Below are positions 20,290 through 29,699 of a stretch of DNA of 64,000 nucleotides, in pieces (the first letter of the stretch is position 1; the number at the start of each line of letters is the position of its first letter). A program made the translations under genes and the position numbers. The notes below the pieces were generated by a model. That model did no database searches. It worked only from the letters and a program-made list of their open reading frames with translations, and had not been told where the DNA came from. The DNA comes from Protopterus annectens (taxonomy: Eukaryota; Chordata; Ceratodontiformes; Protopteridae), in the NCBI RefSeq assembly GCF_019279795.1, contig NC_056740.1:232785797-232849796 (forward strand), written 5' to 3'.

Positions 20290-20484
20290 CGGGCACCACG
20301 CGGCAAGAAAGACTAAAGAAAACGACGTTGGCTGCATGTTTTATACCCCTGACGACCTGACGTCATGGAAGAGAAGACAGCAAATGACGCAGGCCCCAAG
20401 ACTTTGGAATTCAGGCTGACTAAGGGCAACCTGCCAGCAGATTACCCAAATGTAATGACTGCAACAGTGAAACACGAAGAACAT
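20290..20484 (-). repeat. DIRS terminal inverted repeat, right
   Basis: ATACCCCTGACGACCTGACG to GACTGCAACAGTGAAACACG is the reverse complement of the left end (13764-13980), with scattered differences. The last matching bases are GAAGAACAT at about 20476-20484. Confidence 0.85.
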
Positions 20485-20987
20485 CTGCACTTCCAGAAGC
20501 TATTTAAGTGATAGACTTGAAATTGCCTTGTTTAGCTAGTTGTTTTGTGGTAGCATACACTCTCAAGCAAAGTGTTTTTACATTAAGAGGATGGGAATAT
20601 TTTATCTAATTGCAGTAGGTGATGGCCTGGTCTGTCCAAGTTGGGGAACTCGTAAGAAAGCTTATGTGTAGTCGTTTTATTGGTCACGTGGTTTAGAAGC
20701 CAGTTTCCTGCGCTTTAAGAAGCTGTATAAATTCATCACACAGTAGCAATTAGTAGTGCTTTGTATAGACACAAACACCCAGAAACCAAATGTTCTCTAT
20801 AAAACTAACTCAGAATCTGTACCAGTAATGTGGTGAATATATAGCAACTTCTTTGCACATTGGGTATCATACAGAAACTAGTTTATGCACTGAGGAGCAC
20901 TGCCCCTTGAATTTAGTATTATATGGCCTAGACTAGGCTCTAATCCCAAAAGCACCCCTAGGCAACCCACTATTAAGCCTTCATAAA
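20485..20987. other. Unassigned; possibly LINE 5' region
   Basis: No clear feature. By position the right part may hold the 5' untranslated region of the LINE that opens at about 20988, but I cannot align it confidently. Confidence 0.35.
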
Positions 20988-21640
20988 ATGTACCACTGTA
21001 GTTCACCTAATAAAGGACCTACCATCACGGATATGTACTTTCCTAACTTCTTAGCAGCCAGTTTGGCAGATATAGGTATCTTAAGACAGTGTAACAATAG
21101 TCTAATATTCAATGACGATCATTTAATCCTCAAAGAAACAAATACAGCATTTGAGAGATGTATATACACAATGTCTCTAAAGGCAAAGCACTCACGTACA
21201 ATCACTCAAAATAGCAATCTGGTTGTCAGAAATACACATGCTACACCCACCATACATGGTACACACCCCACACAAAGACCTACATATGCGGAGGCATTTA
21301 AATGCAATCTTATCAAATCCCAAAACCTCCTAGATATTCCTCAAGCAAGCTTGAAAGCACTATTCACACCTAGTGGAGCCTCAACTACCAAGCCCAGAAG
21401 GCAAACTAATACACTACCCAGGACTCCAGTCATAGGGGACTCCAATGTACAACATATGATGCTTCACTAACCAGGCTGTACAAGGAGAAAATAATGGTCA
21501 GTTGCCTATCAAGGGTCAGGATCTGCCAAGTTACAAATGCACTCAAGTTACTGCACCCCAGGTACCAGAATGATTCAGTCAAAGTAGGTTTAAATGACCT
21601 CAGATGTATCTTCCTAGACCATAAGAAGATAGTCCGAGAG
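20988..21640 (+). mobile_element. Old CR1/L2-type LINE, ORF1 part (left of L1 insertion)
   Basis: ORF1 of a diverged family member: LADIGILRQCNNSLIFNDDH matches the Cys-motif region of the sister copies, and TPVIGDSNVQH is the GDS block. The esterase continues in other frames (VSCLSRVRICQVTNALKLLH, VKVGLNDLR). It breaks off at DHKKIVRE (21619-21640), exactly where the L1-like element begins. The match resumes at 33324. Confidence 0.8.
21627..21640. repeat. Target-site duplication of L1, left (AGATAGTCCGAGAG)
   Basis: A 14-mer with one mismatch to AGATAGTCAGAGAG at 33324-33337. Confidence 0.88.
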
Positions 21641-21988
21641 GGCATGGTCAAGATGGTGGCTAACTAGCAGCGCTTTTGCTCTACTTCTTATTTTTCTCTG
21701 ACAGGATTTTATTATTTTAACTTAATAGAATACTGATCTTTTTTTTTTAATAGAATTATATTCCTTAAGCCTGTATTGATACTTTTCTGGGGGAAAAAGT
21801 GAATTTGGAAACAGCATTTTAATTTTTCCTGTCAGTGTACTTTTTGAATGCTCATCTATCATGAGCCGCTCAAAAGTGAATTCACAAGAAAACTTCATTC
21901 TATTATAGGAAGTATCCAAGAACTTTCTATTAAACTGGACAAACTGGAAATAAAATGGATTACATAAAAAAAAGACTGCAAAAAACAA
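21641..21988 (+). promoter_or_regulatory. L1-like 5' untranslated region with YY1-like site
   Basis: The element begins GGCATGGTCAAGATGGTGGC. AAGATGGTGGC at 21650-21660 differs in one base from AAGATGGCGGC, the YY1 site at the very 5' end of mammalian L1 promoters. The rest is T-rich with no other site recognised. Confidence 0.45.
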
Positions 21989-22718
21989 ATGGACTTTCTA
22001 AATGAAGTGTTAAAACAGCAATCTACTCAGATTTCTTCAACTGAAGATACAGTAACAGACTTAGATGGAAGACTGACAGAAACGGAAAGTCACACAGAAT
22101 TTATACTAAAACAAAACACTTTGTTACTAGAAAAGATGGAAGATTTAGAAAGTAGGTCTCGTAGAAAGAACATCAGCATCTATGGAATCCCTCAGAAAGA
22201 AGAAGGGGGCAATTTGATATATATTTTTAAATAACTGGCTGCCTAAAGCTTTCAATTTATCAGAAGCTCTCTCATTTGGCATTGAGAGAGCTCAGAGGTC
22301 CTCTTCAACATCCTCCTTAAAGAAGAACCCTCCTGTACCTAGATCCATCATTGTCAAACTTCTGTCTAGTCAAGACAAAGATTTAATTCAAAAGACAGCC
22401 TGGGCTAATACACCAATTAAACTAAAAGACAATGTCATAAGATTTGATGATGACTATACTTCACTAGTTATGAGCAGAAAAAAAGAAGCTATACCTTTCA
22501 TCAAAAGCCTGAAGAAAATAGACATAAAACCTCATATTGTTTTTCCTGCAAAACTAAGGATCACCTTTCCAGATGGTCAGAAAATTTTCAACACCCTAGA
22601 AGAAGCCTTGGAGTACACTAAGAAAAATAAAATATCTAACAAAACAGAAGATATGGATTGGGCAAACACCAGTTTAAAAAGACATGCTTCTAAAAAACAG
22701 TTGGACAACAAACGATAA
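21989..22718 (+). pseudogene. L1-type ORF1 (coiled coil plus RRM), one frameshift
   Basis: The N-terminal half (21989-22234) is heptad-like: VLKQQSTQISSTEDTVTDLD, then ETESHTEFILKQNTLLLEKM. It leads into LESRSRRKNISIYGIPQKEE, the start of the L1 ORF1 RNA-recognition domain (LENRSRRNNIRI..GIPE in mammals). The second half (to 22718) contains FGIERAQRSS and, in the C-terminal domain, KLRITFPDGQKIFNTLEEAL. One frameshift near 22220 separates the halves. At about 243 codons it is shorter than mammalian ORF1p. The protein would coat L1 RNA as a trimer. Confidence 0.8.
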
Positions 22719-22960
22719 AAATTGTAAAAAGATGAAAGAGAATTAAAGCTTTATATTATATTATTTGCTTTGCATTATCTAATTTGATGCCATTTACCAA
22801 ACATTCAAAATAGGACACTATACAGCTGTCATCTTACAAGGTAAAAGTCTTATTTTATTGTTATTATTTCTCTAACTTACATCCAGCTTTAAATTCTATA
22901 ACAAAATCTATGATGAAAATATAGCATATGATATCAGATTACAATCTTGATCTTTTAAAC

Positions 22961-22962
<2 letters not shown>

Positions 22963-23025
<63 letters not shown>
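22963..23025. repeat. TA microsatellite
   Basis: Uninterrupted (TA)n of about 31 units. Confidence 0.97.
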
Positions 23026-23027
<2 letters not shown>

Positions 23028-23569
23028 AAACAACACTTTCTTTCTCCCTTTGATACATTTTAAGGTGTCACAAACTGGTACTTACATTGATACATGTTTA
23101 ATTTATAGAAACATATTGCCATTAAGATAGATTACATAATGATTGGGGTAAATGTATGTTATACTTTAGGTGTTTATGTTAATGATAGACATTTCCAAAT
23201 AACTTTTGCTTACTTGTCTTTTAACTATTAATTTGATTTGTATCCCTTTCCCATTGTCTATTTATCTTCTTTTTATTTGTGTTATTTTCTAATGGAGTGA
23301 ATGTGTTAAGAAGATACATACATATATGGGTCAGCATATGTTAGATATACAGTTTGCTTTGAAGTCTTTTTATATAGTGTGGAGTACCCTTTTTTCTTTT
23401 CTTTCTCCCTCTAGCAATATTCATGTAACATCCAGCTGAATATTCTGTCAAGTTTGTGTGTTAAAATGTAGGTTTTAAACATTTTTTTTGTTTTGTTGTT
23501 TTTGCTTTATAAGAAAAACAGGGAAAAGCTCATTTTTGACCAGAGAGGACTAGCGTGCACACTATTACT

Positions 23570-24100
23570 TTACAATAAATTCACTTTAGATCTCACTTTA
23601 ATCACTTTCCCACCCTTAATTTTAAATCTTAGGCAATAATCAAAATATTTTAACTTGAGCTGCCTAATGACAGCTTTAGTTCGCACTAACTGTGCGGAAA
23701 CAGTCATTTGTCTATAAACGAACTTTGACCTTTCTGTGCCAGGAAATAAAATTACATAGAAGCATACGACTTTACAGAGGTCTTGTTGCTTAATTGAATT
23801 AACTTTAACAAGACCAAAAACATTATCTACTATATCTGTCCACAGAATATGTCTACTCCTGCTTGAGGGTTTTAATGAGGTGTAGTACATCTCAATAAAA
23901 CTGGATACACTATGCTTCTGTGTTTGACTATTCTGAATTAGTTTTACAAACCCTGACAGCATAGACAGGTTTATCTGACTATGTGTTTTCATTAATGTCC
24001 AGTAATATTTAATTCTAGCAACCAACATACTTACTTTAGCTTTTGATACAAGTTGAAGGTTTGCTTTGTTTGTGATTACTGCAGCATACAGAATTGAGTT
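23570..24100 (-). CDS. Unrecognised open frame, 152+ codons
   Basis: A minus-strand frame runs without a stop from a TAA near 24100 to a stop at 23570, with a possible ATG at 24028. The residues look protein-like: LVARIKYYWTLMKTHSQINL, RHILWTDIVDNVFGLVKVN and a basic C-terminus (LRFKIKGGKVIKVRSKVNLL). In DNA this AT-rich a 500-base open frame is unusual. I do not recognise a domain. It could be a fragment of an unidentified transposable element inside the L1, or chance. Confidence 0.3.
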   Translation of the reverse strand, partial: NSILYAAVITNKANLQLVSKAKVSMLVARIKYYWTLMKTHSQINLSMLSGFVKLIQNSQTQKHSVSSFIEMYYTSLKPSSRSRHILWTDIVDNVFGLVKVNSIKQQDLCKVVCFYVILFPGTERSKFVYRQMTVSAQLVRTKAVIRQLKLKYFDYCLRFKIKGGKVIKVRSKVNLL

Positions 24101-24785
24101 TTAATAAGTGTGTAAATAAAACGATCACGTTCCGAGCTGATTGTTTGGTTACTGGCTATTTAGAGGTTGGGGCAGAATCGTAATACATGTTTGTCTTATA
24201 CTTTAGACACTAACCAATGCTGCTATTTAGCATAATTTTCTGGTACCTCTGTTGAAAAGAAACGCCATTTTTTTTTTTAAACTGTTAATTTTCTTCTTTT
24301 GAGAACTTAAGTCCTATCATTAAAAGGCATTTGAAGTTTGGTCACATATTTATGTGAAGCCTGACAACAGTACAAGTAAAACTTCACTGCAGCAATATTT
24401 CATTTTGGGATCCTTAATGTTTTACATTTGTTTTGAATAACTGCCCTAGCTGAAAAGACAGTAAATATGCTGCTCTGCACCCCCCGTAAATTAAATACAC
24501 CAAATCCGAGATCGCACTACAGTGGGAAAAAAGTTAATTTCCTAACCCCACTGTATCACAATCACCATAAAGAATGTACACATAATGTCTGTATCATTTA
24601 CCTTTATGGCCTAAAAAACACATACAGAGTGGCAAAATAAACACTATATAAATAATATAAATTCCTACACTATATAAATAATAATAACTATAGAAATAAA
24701 AACTACATCTCATAGTGATACCACAAGATAAACAGAATAAACTATAATGTTTACATGTTTGATGATACACTATTACATATTATAC

Positions 24786-24880
24786 ATTTTAGAGGTTATG
24801 AAATTTGATATTATGAGTTTTTGATGTTATAAATTTTAGATGTTATGGTCTTGATGTTATGGGTTTTAGATGTTTTGAAG
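24786..24880. repeat. Decayed minisatellite, unit about 15-16 bases
   Basis: Imperfect tandem copies of TTTTAGATGTTATGRR (TTTTAGAGGTTATG, TTTTTGATGTTAT, TTTTAGATGTTATG, CTTGATGTTATG, TTTTAGATGTTTTG). Confidence 0.7.
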
Positions 24881-24886
24881 TGTAAC

Positions 24887-25061
<175 letters not shown>

Positions 25062-26419
25062 ACTTGTGAATAAAAAAAGGGAAAGGGGAGAGGGAAGGGA
25101 AAAGGAGAAAGAAAAGGGGAAGGAAAAAAATACACTAGAAAATGTTCAGTCTATACAACATAACATACATGAATACATGGCTCAAATAAGACATATATCT
25201 AATTTATTTAATTTAAATTAAACTGCAATCATCTTTAAAAAAAACAGAATATTCAAATATTGTAATATAAAATTTGACATTATTGTGGTGGGTAATAAAT
25301 GTAAAAAGTATACAGAAGTTACATATACAAAGATATTATTCAGTTAGAAATCATTAAACATTCATGTTGAGACATCATTTTGTTTGGTAAGTTAACAAAA
25401 ATAAATAAATAACTGCTTAAAACCCTTATTCATTTACATAAATAAAATAACAACTTCACTTATATTGATTATCTTGATATTAGATACACACTACAAACTT
25501 TTAACATCATATGGACCTTAAAACAACAGATTTATTACAACCCTTTTATAAGATATAAAATTCCATGCTATATAAATACAATAGAGATCTTTGTGGTGAG
25601 GGTGGTGGTGACTGGATTTGTACTGGCTGGGTGGGCTGTCTTGGGGGGGGTTGGGTCATTCCTGGGTCGATGAGGTGTGGGTGCATACACTAAGATTCTA
25701 TAGAAAACTACCAAATAAAGATTTAAGAATCCTTTCAAATGGTGGAACATGGATCCAGATCTTCAAACTAGTTCCAGAGTTGGAACCGAACAAGTACATA
25801 TAAATGTACTATCTCTTGAATAGATAGTGGAGAATTAATCAATGTCAGCTCTAATTGGGCATAATATCTGTCGCCCGAGGAACCTCGGAAGACATGGAAG
25901 ATATGTTTGATAGATGTTCTTATGTCTTGGGGCTCCATCCTGGAATGTCTGGTCCTGTTGGTATAGGGCTGGAGTGCCTCACTCATTACACAATTTGTAA
26001 TTAAATTTAACTTCCAATTAGACAATGTAACTCAAGTTTTTTTTTTACCTCTAGGTCTTGACACTTGAGATTTAAACTCAAACATATCCAAGTATTATCA
26101 TCATATCAATATTATGTCAATATCAAATCTTCCTTTTTAATAAAATACAAAACATAGATGTCTCAATCTAATCATATGTTAAATGCCTCAATGATAAGTT
26201 TGAATTACATTTGTTTCTCACCACATTCTATTCCTCACACGTAACACCTACTTATTTCTAAATATATTTCCAAGTAACAATAGTGAAGATTTTATAATAA
26301 TTTCAACTTTAGTATTATCCCTTTTGTCCACAGCAATATCTCTTTGTAGCTTAATATTCTACCTACATAATAAGATTTTTAACTTCTATGCTAGAACCCC
26401 TTTTTTAACTTGCGTATTT

Positions 26420-26928
26420 ATATATAATTGTTTATCTCTAAATATCAATGGTTTAAATAATTCACTGAAAAGAAGCAGTTTAAATAAATACCTGATGTTA
26501 AACAAAGCTCATATATTTTTTTTTACAGGAAACCCATGTGATTAAAGAAGACGTAAATAGAATATTCTTTAAAGATTATAGTGTTCTGGCTAGTTTATAT
26601 TTTAAGTCAAAAAGGAGAAGCACAATGATCCTATGAAGACGTTTTATACCTGAACCTAAAATCATACATACATTTACTGAAAAAGATGGCACATTAACAA
26701 TAATTACAATTTAAATCAATAAACAATACTATACATTAGTTAATACATATCTGATTCCAGGAATCGGTGCGAAAATTGCTAAAAAAATATTAGACACTAT
26801 TATTTCACATCTTAAAGGTGAATTAATTATAGCAGGAGATTTTAACTGTGTTTTATCAGAAGCCGAAACGACTAATAAACAAAAAATTAAACGGAGAACC
26901 ACAAAAATCAGAAAACCAAGGTGAATAA
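26420..26928 (+). pseudogene. L1-like ORF2, endonuclease part (before Penelope insertion)
   Basis: The frame reads CLSLNINGLNNSLKRSSLNK then YLMLNKAHIFFFTGN, matching the L1 endonuclease start (NVNGLN..KR..I..YL....ADI.FLQET). A later piece near 26757-26925 reads IPGIGAKIAKKILDTIISHL then KGELIIAGDFNCVLSEAETT, where GDFNCVL is a catalytic block. Several frame changes and stops intervene. The reading stops at the Penelope-like element and resumes near 29700. Confidence 0.8.
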
Positions 26929-27212
26929 GCGACTTGTAACCAACGGATGTCTCCAATACAGCAGGTTCCTAAAAGGATTTTTATTGAGCGCTTTAGTCTT
27001 GTGTGTATCAAAAGACTTCATCAGAATGAAGATAAAAAAAAAACACAAGATAGTCACATGGTGTAATTCCACCAATAACATTAAAAAATTAAACAATTAA
27101 TAAAATACATAACAATGTTCCTACTATAAACTAACACATAATCTAAAATATTAAGTGCTAAATACAATAAGAACGTAGCCTAAGAAGGCTATCTATACTG
27201 AAAGTGTCATTC
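26929..27212 (-). repeat. Penelope inverted terminal arm, left
   Basis: It is the reverse complement of 29412-29693: GCGACTTGTAACC..GGATGTC, CAGCAGGTTCC, TTTTTATTGAGCGCTTTAGT and the CCTAAGAAGGCTA end. It holds a hammerhead-like motif on the minus strand at 26987-27024. Confidence 0.88.
26987..27024 (-). ncRNA. Hammerhead-like ribozyme motif
   Basis: The minus strand reads CTGATGA, AGTCTT, a loop, AAGACT, AAAGCGCT. The core box CTGATGA, a 6-bp stem II and an A-rich box before GCGC are in hammerhead order. The first base of the usual GAAA box is not G, so activity is doubtful. The right arm has the mirrored copy at 29609-29646. Confidence 0.45.
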
Positions 27213-27665
27213 AAACTTTTCAGCAAAGGCTTTAACCTTGTACCTAATAGTCATTCAAGGATTACAGAATTGGTTATTGATTTAAAATTATTCATTAGAA
27301 ACTTGAATTTCAAACTGTTTTCTGATGACAGGGCACAGAATATGCCTAGTAACCCACTAAAGAAAAAAAGTCTATTTAACCCTCCAGTTGCTAGTTGCTT
27401 ATTATTGTTTGATAAAATGTGTGAATTTGATTTTAGAACTATGTGTAGTGATACCAATGCTGATACTAGTGAATTTGATTTTAGAACTATGTGTAGTGAT
27501 ACCAATGCTGATACTATTGATAATCTTACTTTCGAAAAAAGAGAATTATTACTTGAGTTTTGTAAAGACAAAACCATAAGAGTTATGAAACCCCGACACG
27601 GGTGGGGGGGTAGTGTTAATGTCCAAGGAGGACTACATCAACTGTATGAATGTGTTTTTACTTGA
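27204..27665 (+). pseudogene. Penelope RT N-terminal region (fossil)
   Basis: The residues FSKGFNLVPNSHSRITELVI and DLKLFIRNLNFK correspond to AKGLTFVPSTHFKVEKALV and DLKIFTRKLN in the element at 2182-4260. A 48-base in-frame tandem duplication (27423-27470 and 27471-27518) doubles EFDFRTMCSDTNADT. Confidence 0.8.
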
Positions 27666-27719
27666 TGGGAAATGTATGAAGAAGTTAGCCTTCATTTGGT
27701 CAACATTTCATATCATAAA

Positions 27720-28790
27720 ATTGATTTATTGTTAAAAGAAATGGTTGACCCAAGGCAGATTGAGCCGGAAGATGCTGAATTTAAGTACTAGATACCCTTG
27801 TGTGCCTAGTATTTTCGGCATCCCTAAAATTCATAAGAATAAACAGAACCCCCCCCCATGAGACCCATAATTAGTGCTAGGGGGTCAAAGGTTCATTCTC
27901 TATGTAAATACTTAGACCACATTTAAAAACAGTTTTAAAAGATGAAACTGACATTTGTATTGATTATTGGCATTTTCTCAAGAAATTGAATGACTTAGCC
28001 TTTAAGGATAACATCTTTTTTTTTACGGTTGACGTAAATTTATTTAATGTCATATCCCACTCCCTGGTTTAGAGTGGTTTGAAGAATTTTTATTTGATTC
28101 AAAATTGTTTTCTAATGATCAGGTTTACATTATGGTGAATTTTATGGATATTATTCTTCTCAATAATTTTGTATATTTTGTGGGGCAATACTTTTTGCAA
28201 AAAACTGGGGTGGCTACAAGGGCAGTTTGTGCCCGCATATTTGCCAATATTATTATGTTGATGTGGGAAAGGAAGTTCTTATTTTCATCCATCTTTAAGG
28301 ACTGTTGAGGCCTATATTTACGATATTTGGATTATTTGTTTTTTGTGTGGGAGGGAAATGAAACTAGCCTCCACGAATTCATTACCTGCAGTTTTTTTTA
28401 AATTCACACAGACTTATGATTTTATGAAGATTAACTACTTGGATGTTGAGATTCATCAGGACCTGGCGCATCAGCAGTATACAAGCGATGTTTATAGGAA
28501 ACCTACATCTAGTAATAGTTTGCTTCATTATAATAGTTGCCATTAAGCTCATGTTAAGAAAGGTGTAGTTAAAGGACAATTTGTTAGGATGGCATGAATG
28601 ATTACTAGTGATGATGATTTTGTAAAGCAATGTGATATTTTGAGTAGGATGTTTTGCTCCAGGGAATACCCAAGGATCTTTATTGAAGGTGTTAAAAATG
28701 AAGTGATGTATAACGGAAACAATTTTTTTTTACCCTTGTTAAAACCCAGAGAAAACACTGTTGTTGAATGTTCAATTGTTAATTAGAATA
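27720..28790 (+). pseudogene. Penelope reverse transcriptase core (fossil)
   Basis: Fragments in several frames carry PSIFGIPKIHKN near 27810, a QKTGVATRAVCARIFANIIM block at 28198-28260 (family consensus SGVAMGSP), and YLDVEIHQDL with a TSSNSLLHYNSCH stretch at about 28430-28546. These match the order in the element at 2182-4260. It is treated as a fossil. Confidence 0.78.
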
Positions 28791-29116
28791 CTCATAAGAA
28801 AGAATACTTATGCTCCACTGTGACCAGATACACAGTGGACCATGGTAGTGTTTTTCATATTCTTCCTAGGAACTGGCAACTAGCACTGGGACATGAGGGG
28901 TTGTTAGAGAAATTTGGTGCAAAACCTAAGATTGTTTATAGGAGAGGGTCTACTATTAAAAATTTGTTAGAATGAAAGGAACAGGCTCGGCCAGTAAAAG
29001 GGTAGGCACTAGAAAATGTGCTTTTTGTACACAATGTACACATGTCACAGAGTCTCATAAGGTAAGGATTAATTATTTGACCATCAAACCAAATGGTACT
29101 TTTTTAAGTGTAACTC

Positions 29117-29455
29117 ATGTGGGATTGTGTGGCTACCTGCTCCCAATGTAGAAGTTTTTATGTTGGGAAAACTGTTCGTAAGTTAAGAGAAAAAATCTAC
29201 GAACATGTTAGGGATATACACAATATGAACATAAACAATGCCTTGTACAGACATACTGAACATTACCCTAACCACCAGTTTCAGTTTTTTGTTACTGAAG
29301 GGGTTAGGAAACATCCTAGGGGAGGGCCTTGGGCCAATATGGTAGAATTTAATGAGCTTCTTTGGCAAATTAGGTTAAATGCACATGTTTTTCCAGGACT
29401 GAATGGCACTTTCAGTATAGGTAGCCTTCTTAGGCTACATTCTTATTGTATTTAG
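29117..29455 (+). pseudogene. Penelope GIY-YIG endonuclease region (fossil)
   Basis: The frame reads CSQCRSFYVGKTVRKLREKI then YEHVRDIHNMNINNALYRHT, matching SFYVGKTDRCFKHR..HEHIYAIN..NALARH in the other element. The C-terminal FSIGSLLRLHSYCI lies inside the right inverted arm. Confidence 0.85.
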
Positions 29456-29693
29456 CACTTAATATTTTAGATTATGTGTTAGTTTATAGTAGGAACTGTG
29501 TTATTTATTTTATTAATTGTTTAATGTTTTAATGTTATTGGTGGAATTATACCATATGACTATGTTGTGGTGTTTTACATTGTATGGTTTTAACATTTTA
29601 TCTTCATTCTGATGAAGTCTTTTGATACACACAAGACAAAAGCGCTCAATAAAAATCCTTTTGGGAACCTGCTGTGTTGGTGACATCCTTTAG
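29412..29693 (+). repeat. Penelope inverted terminal arm, right
   Basis: It is complementary to 26929-27212. It contains CTGATGA at 29609-29615 and AGCGCT at 29641-29646, the hammerhead-like signature. Confidence 0.88.
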
Positions 29694-29699
29694 CTACAA

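Larger units (their letters stand above)
13764..20484 (-). mobile_element. DIRS-type tyrosine-recombinase retrotransposon (fossil)
   Basis: The element reads right to left: a gag-like region with a zinc-type Cys motif, reverse transcriptase, RNase H and a tyrosine recombinase. The two ends (about 13764-13980 and 20290-20484) are inverted repeats of each other. An internal region near 14195-14300 is complementary to both outer ends joined together, the hallmark of DIRS. The copy is broken, with roughly half a dozen or more breaks, and is interrupted by a LINE at 16866-18005 and by a TA microsatellite. Without those insertions it would be about 5.6 kb, normal for DIRS. Age appears moderate: older than the LINE inside it, with protein motifs still easy to read. 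Confidence 0.9.
26929..29693 (+). mobile_element. Penelope-like element with inverted termini (fossil)
   Basis: It is a second Penelope-like element, in + orientation. It comprises a left inverted arm (26929-27212), an N-terminal RT region (27204-27665), RT motifs (about 27770-28330), a linker, a GIY-YIG region (29117-29455) and a right inverted arm (29412-29693). The arms are near-complementary over about 280 bases. The copy is broken, with many breaks, and is clearly older than the one at 1503-6962. It interrupts the endonuclease domain of the L1-like element. Confidence 0.88.
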
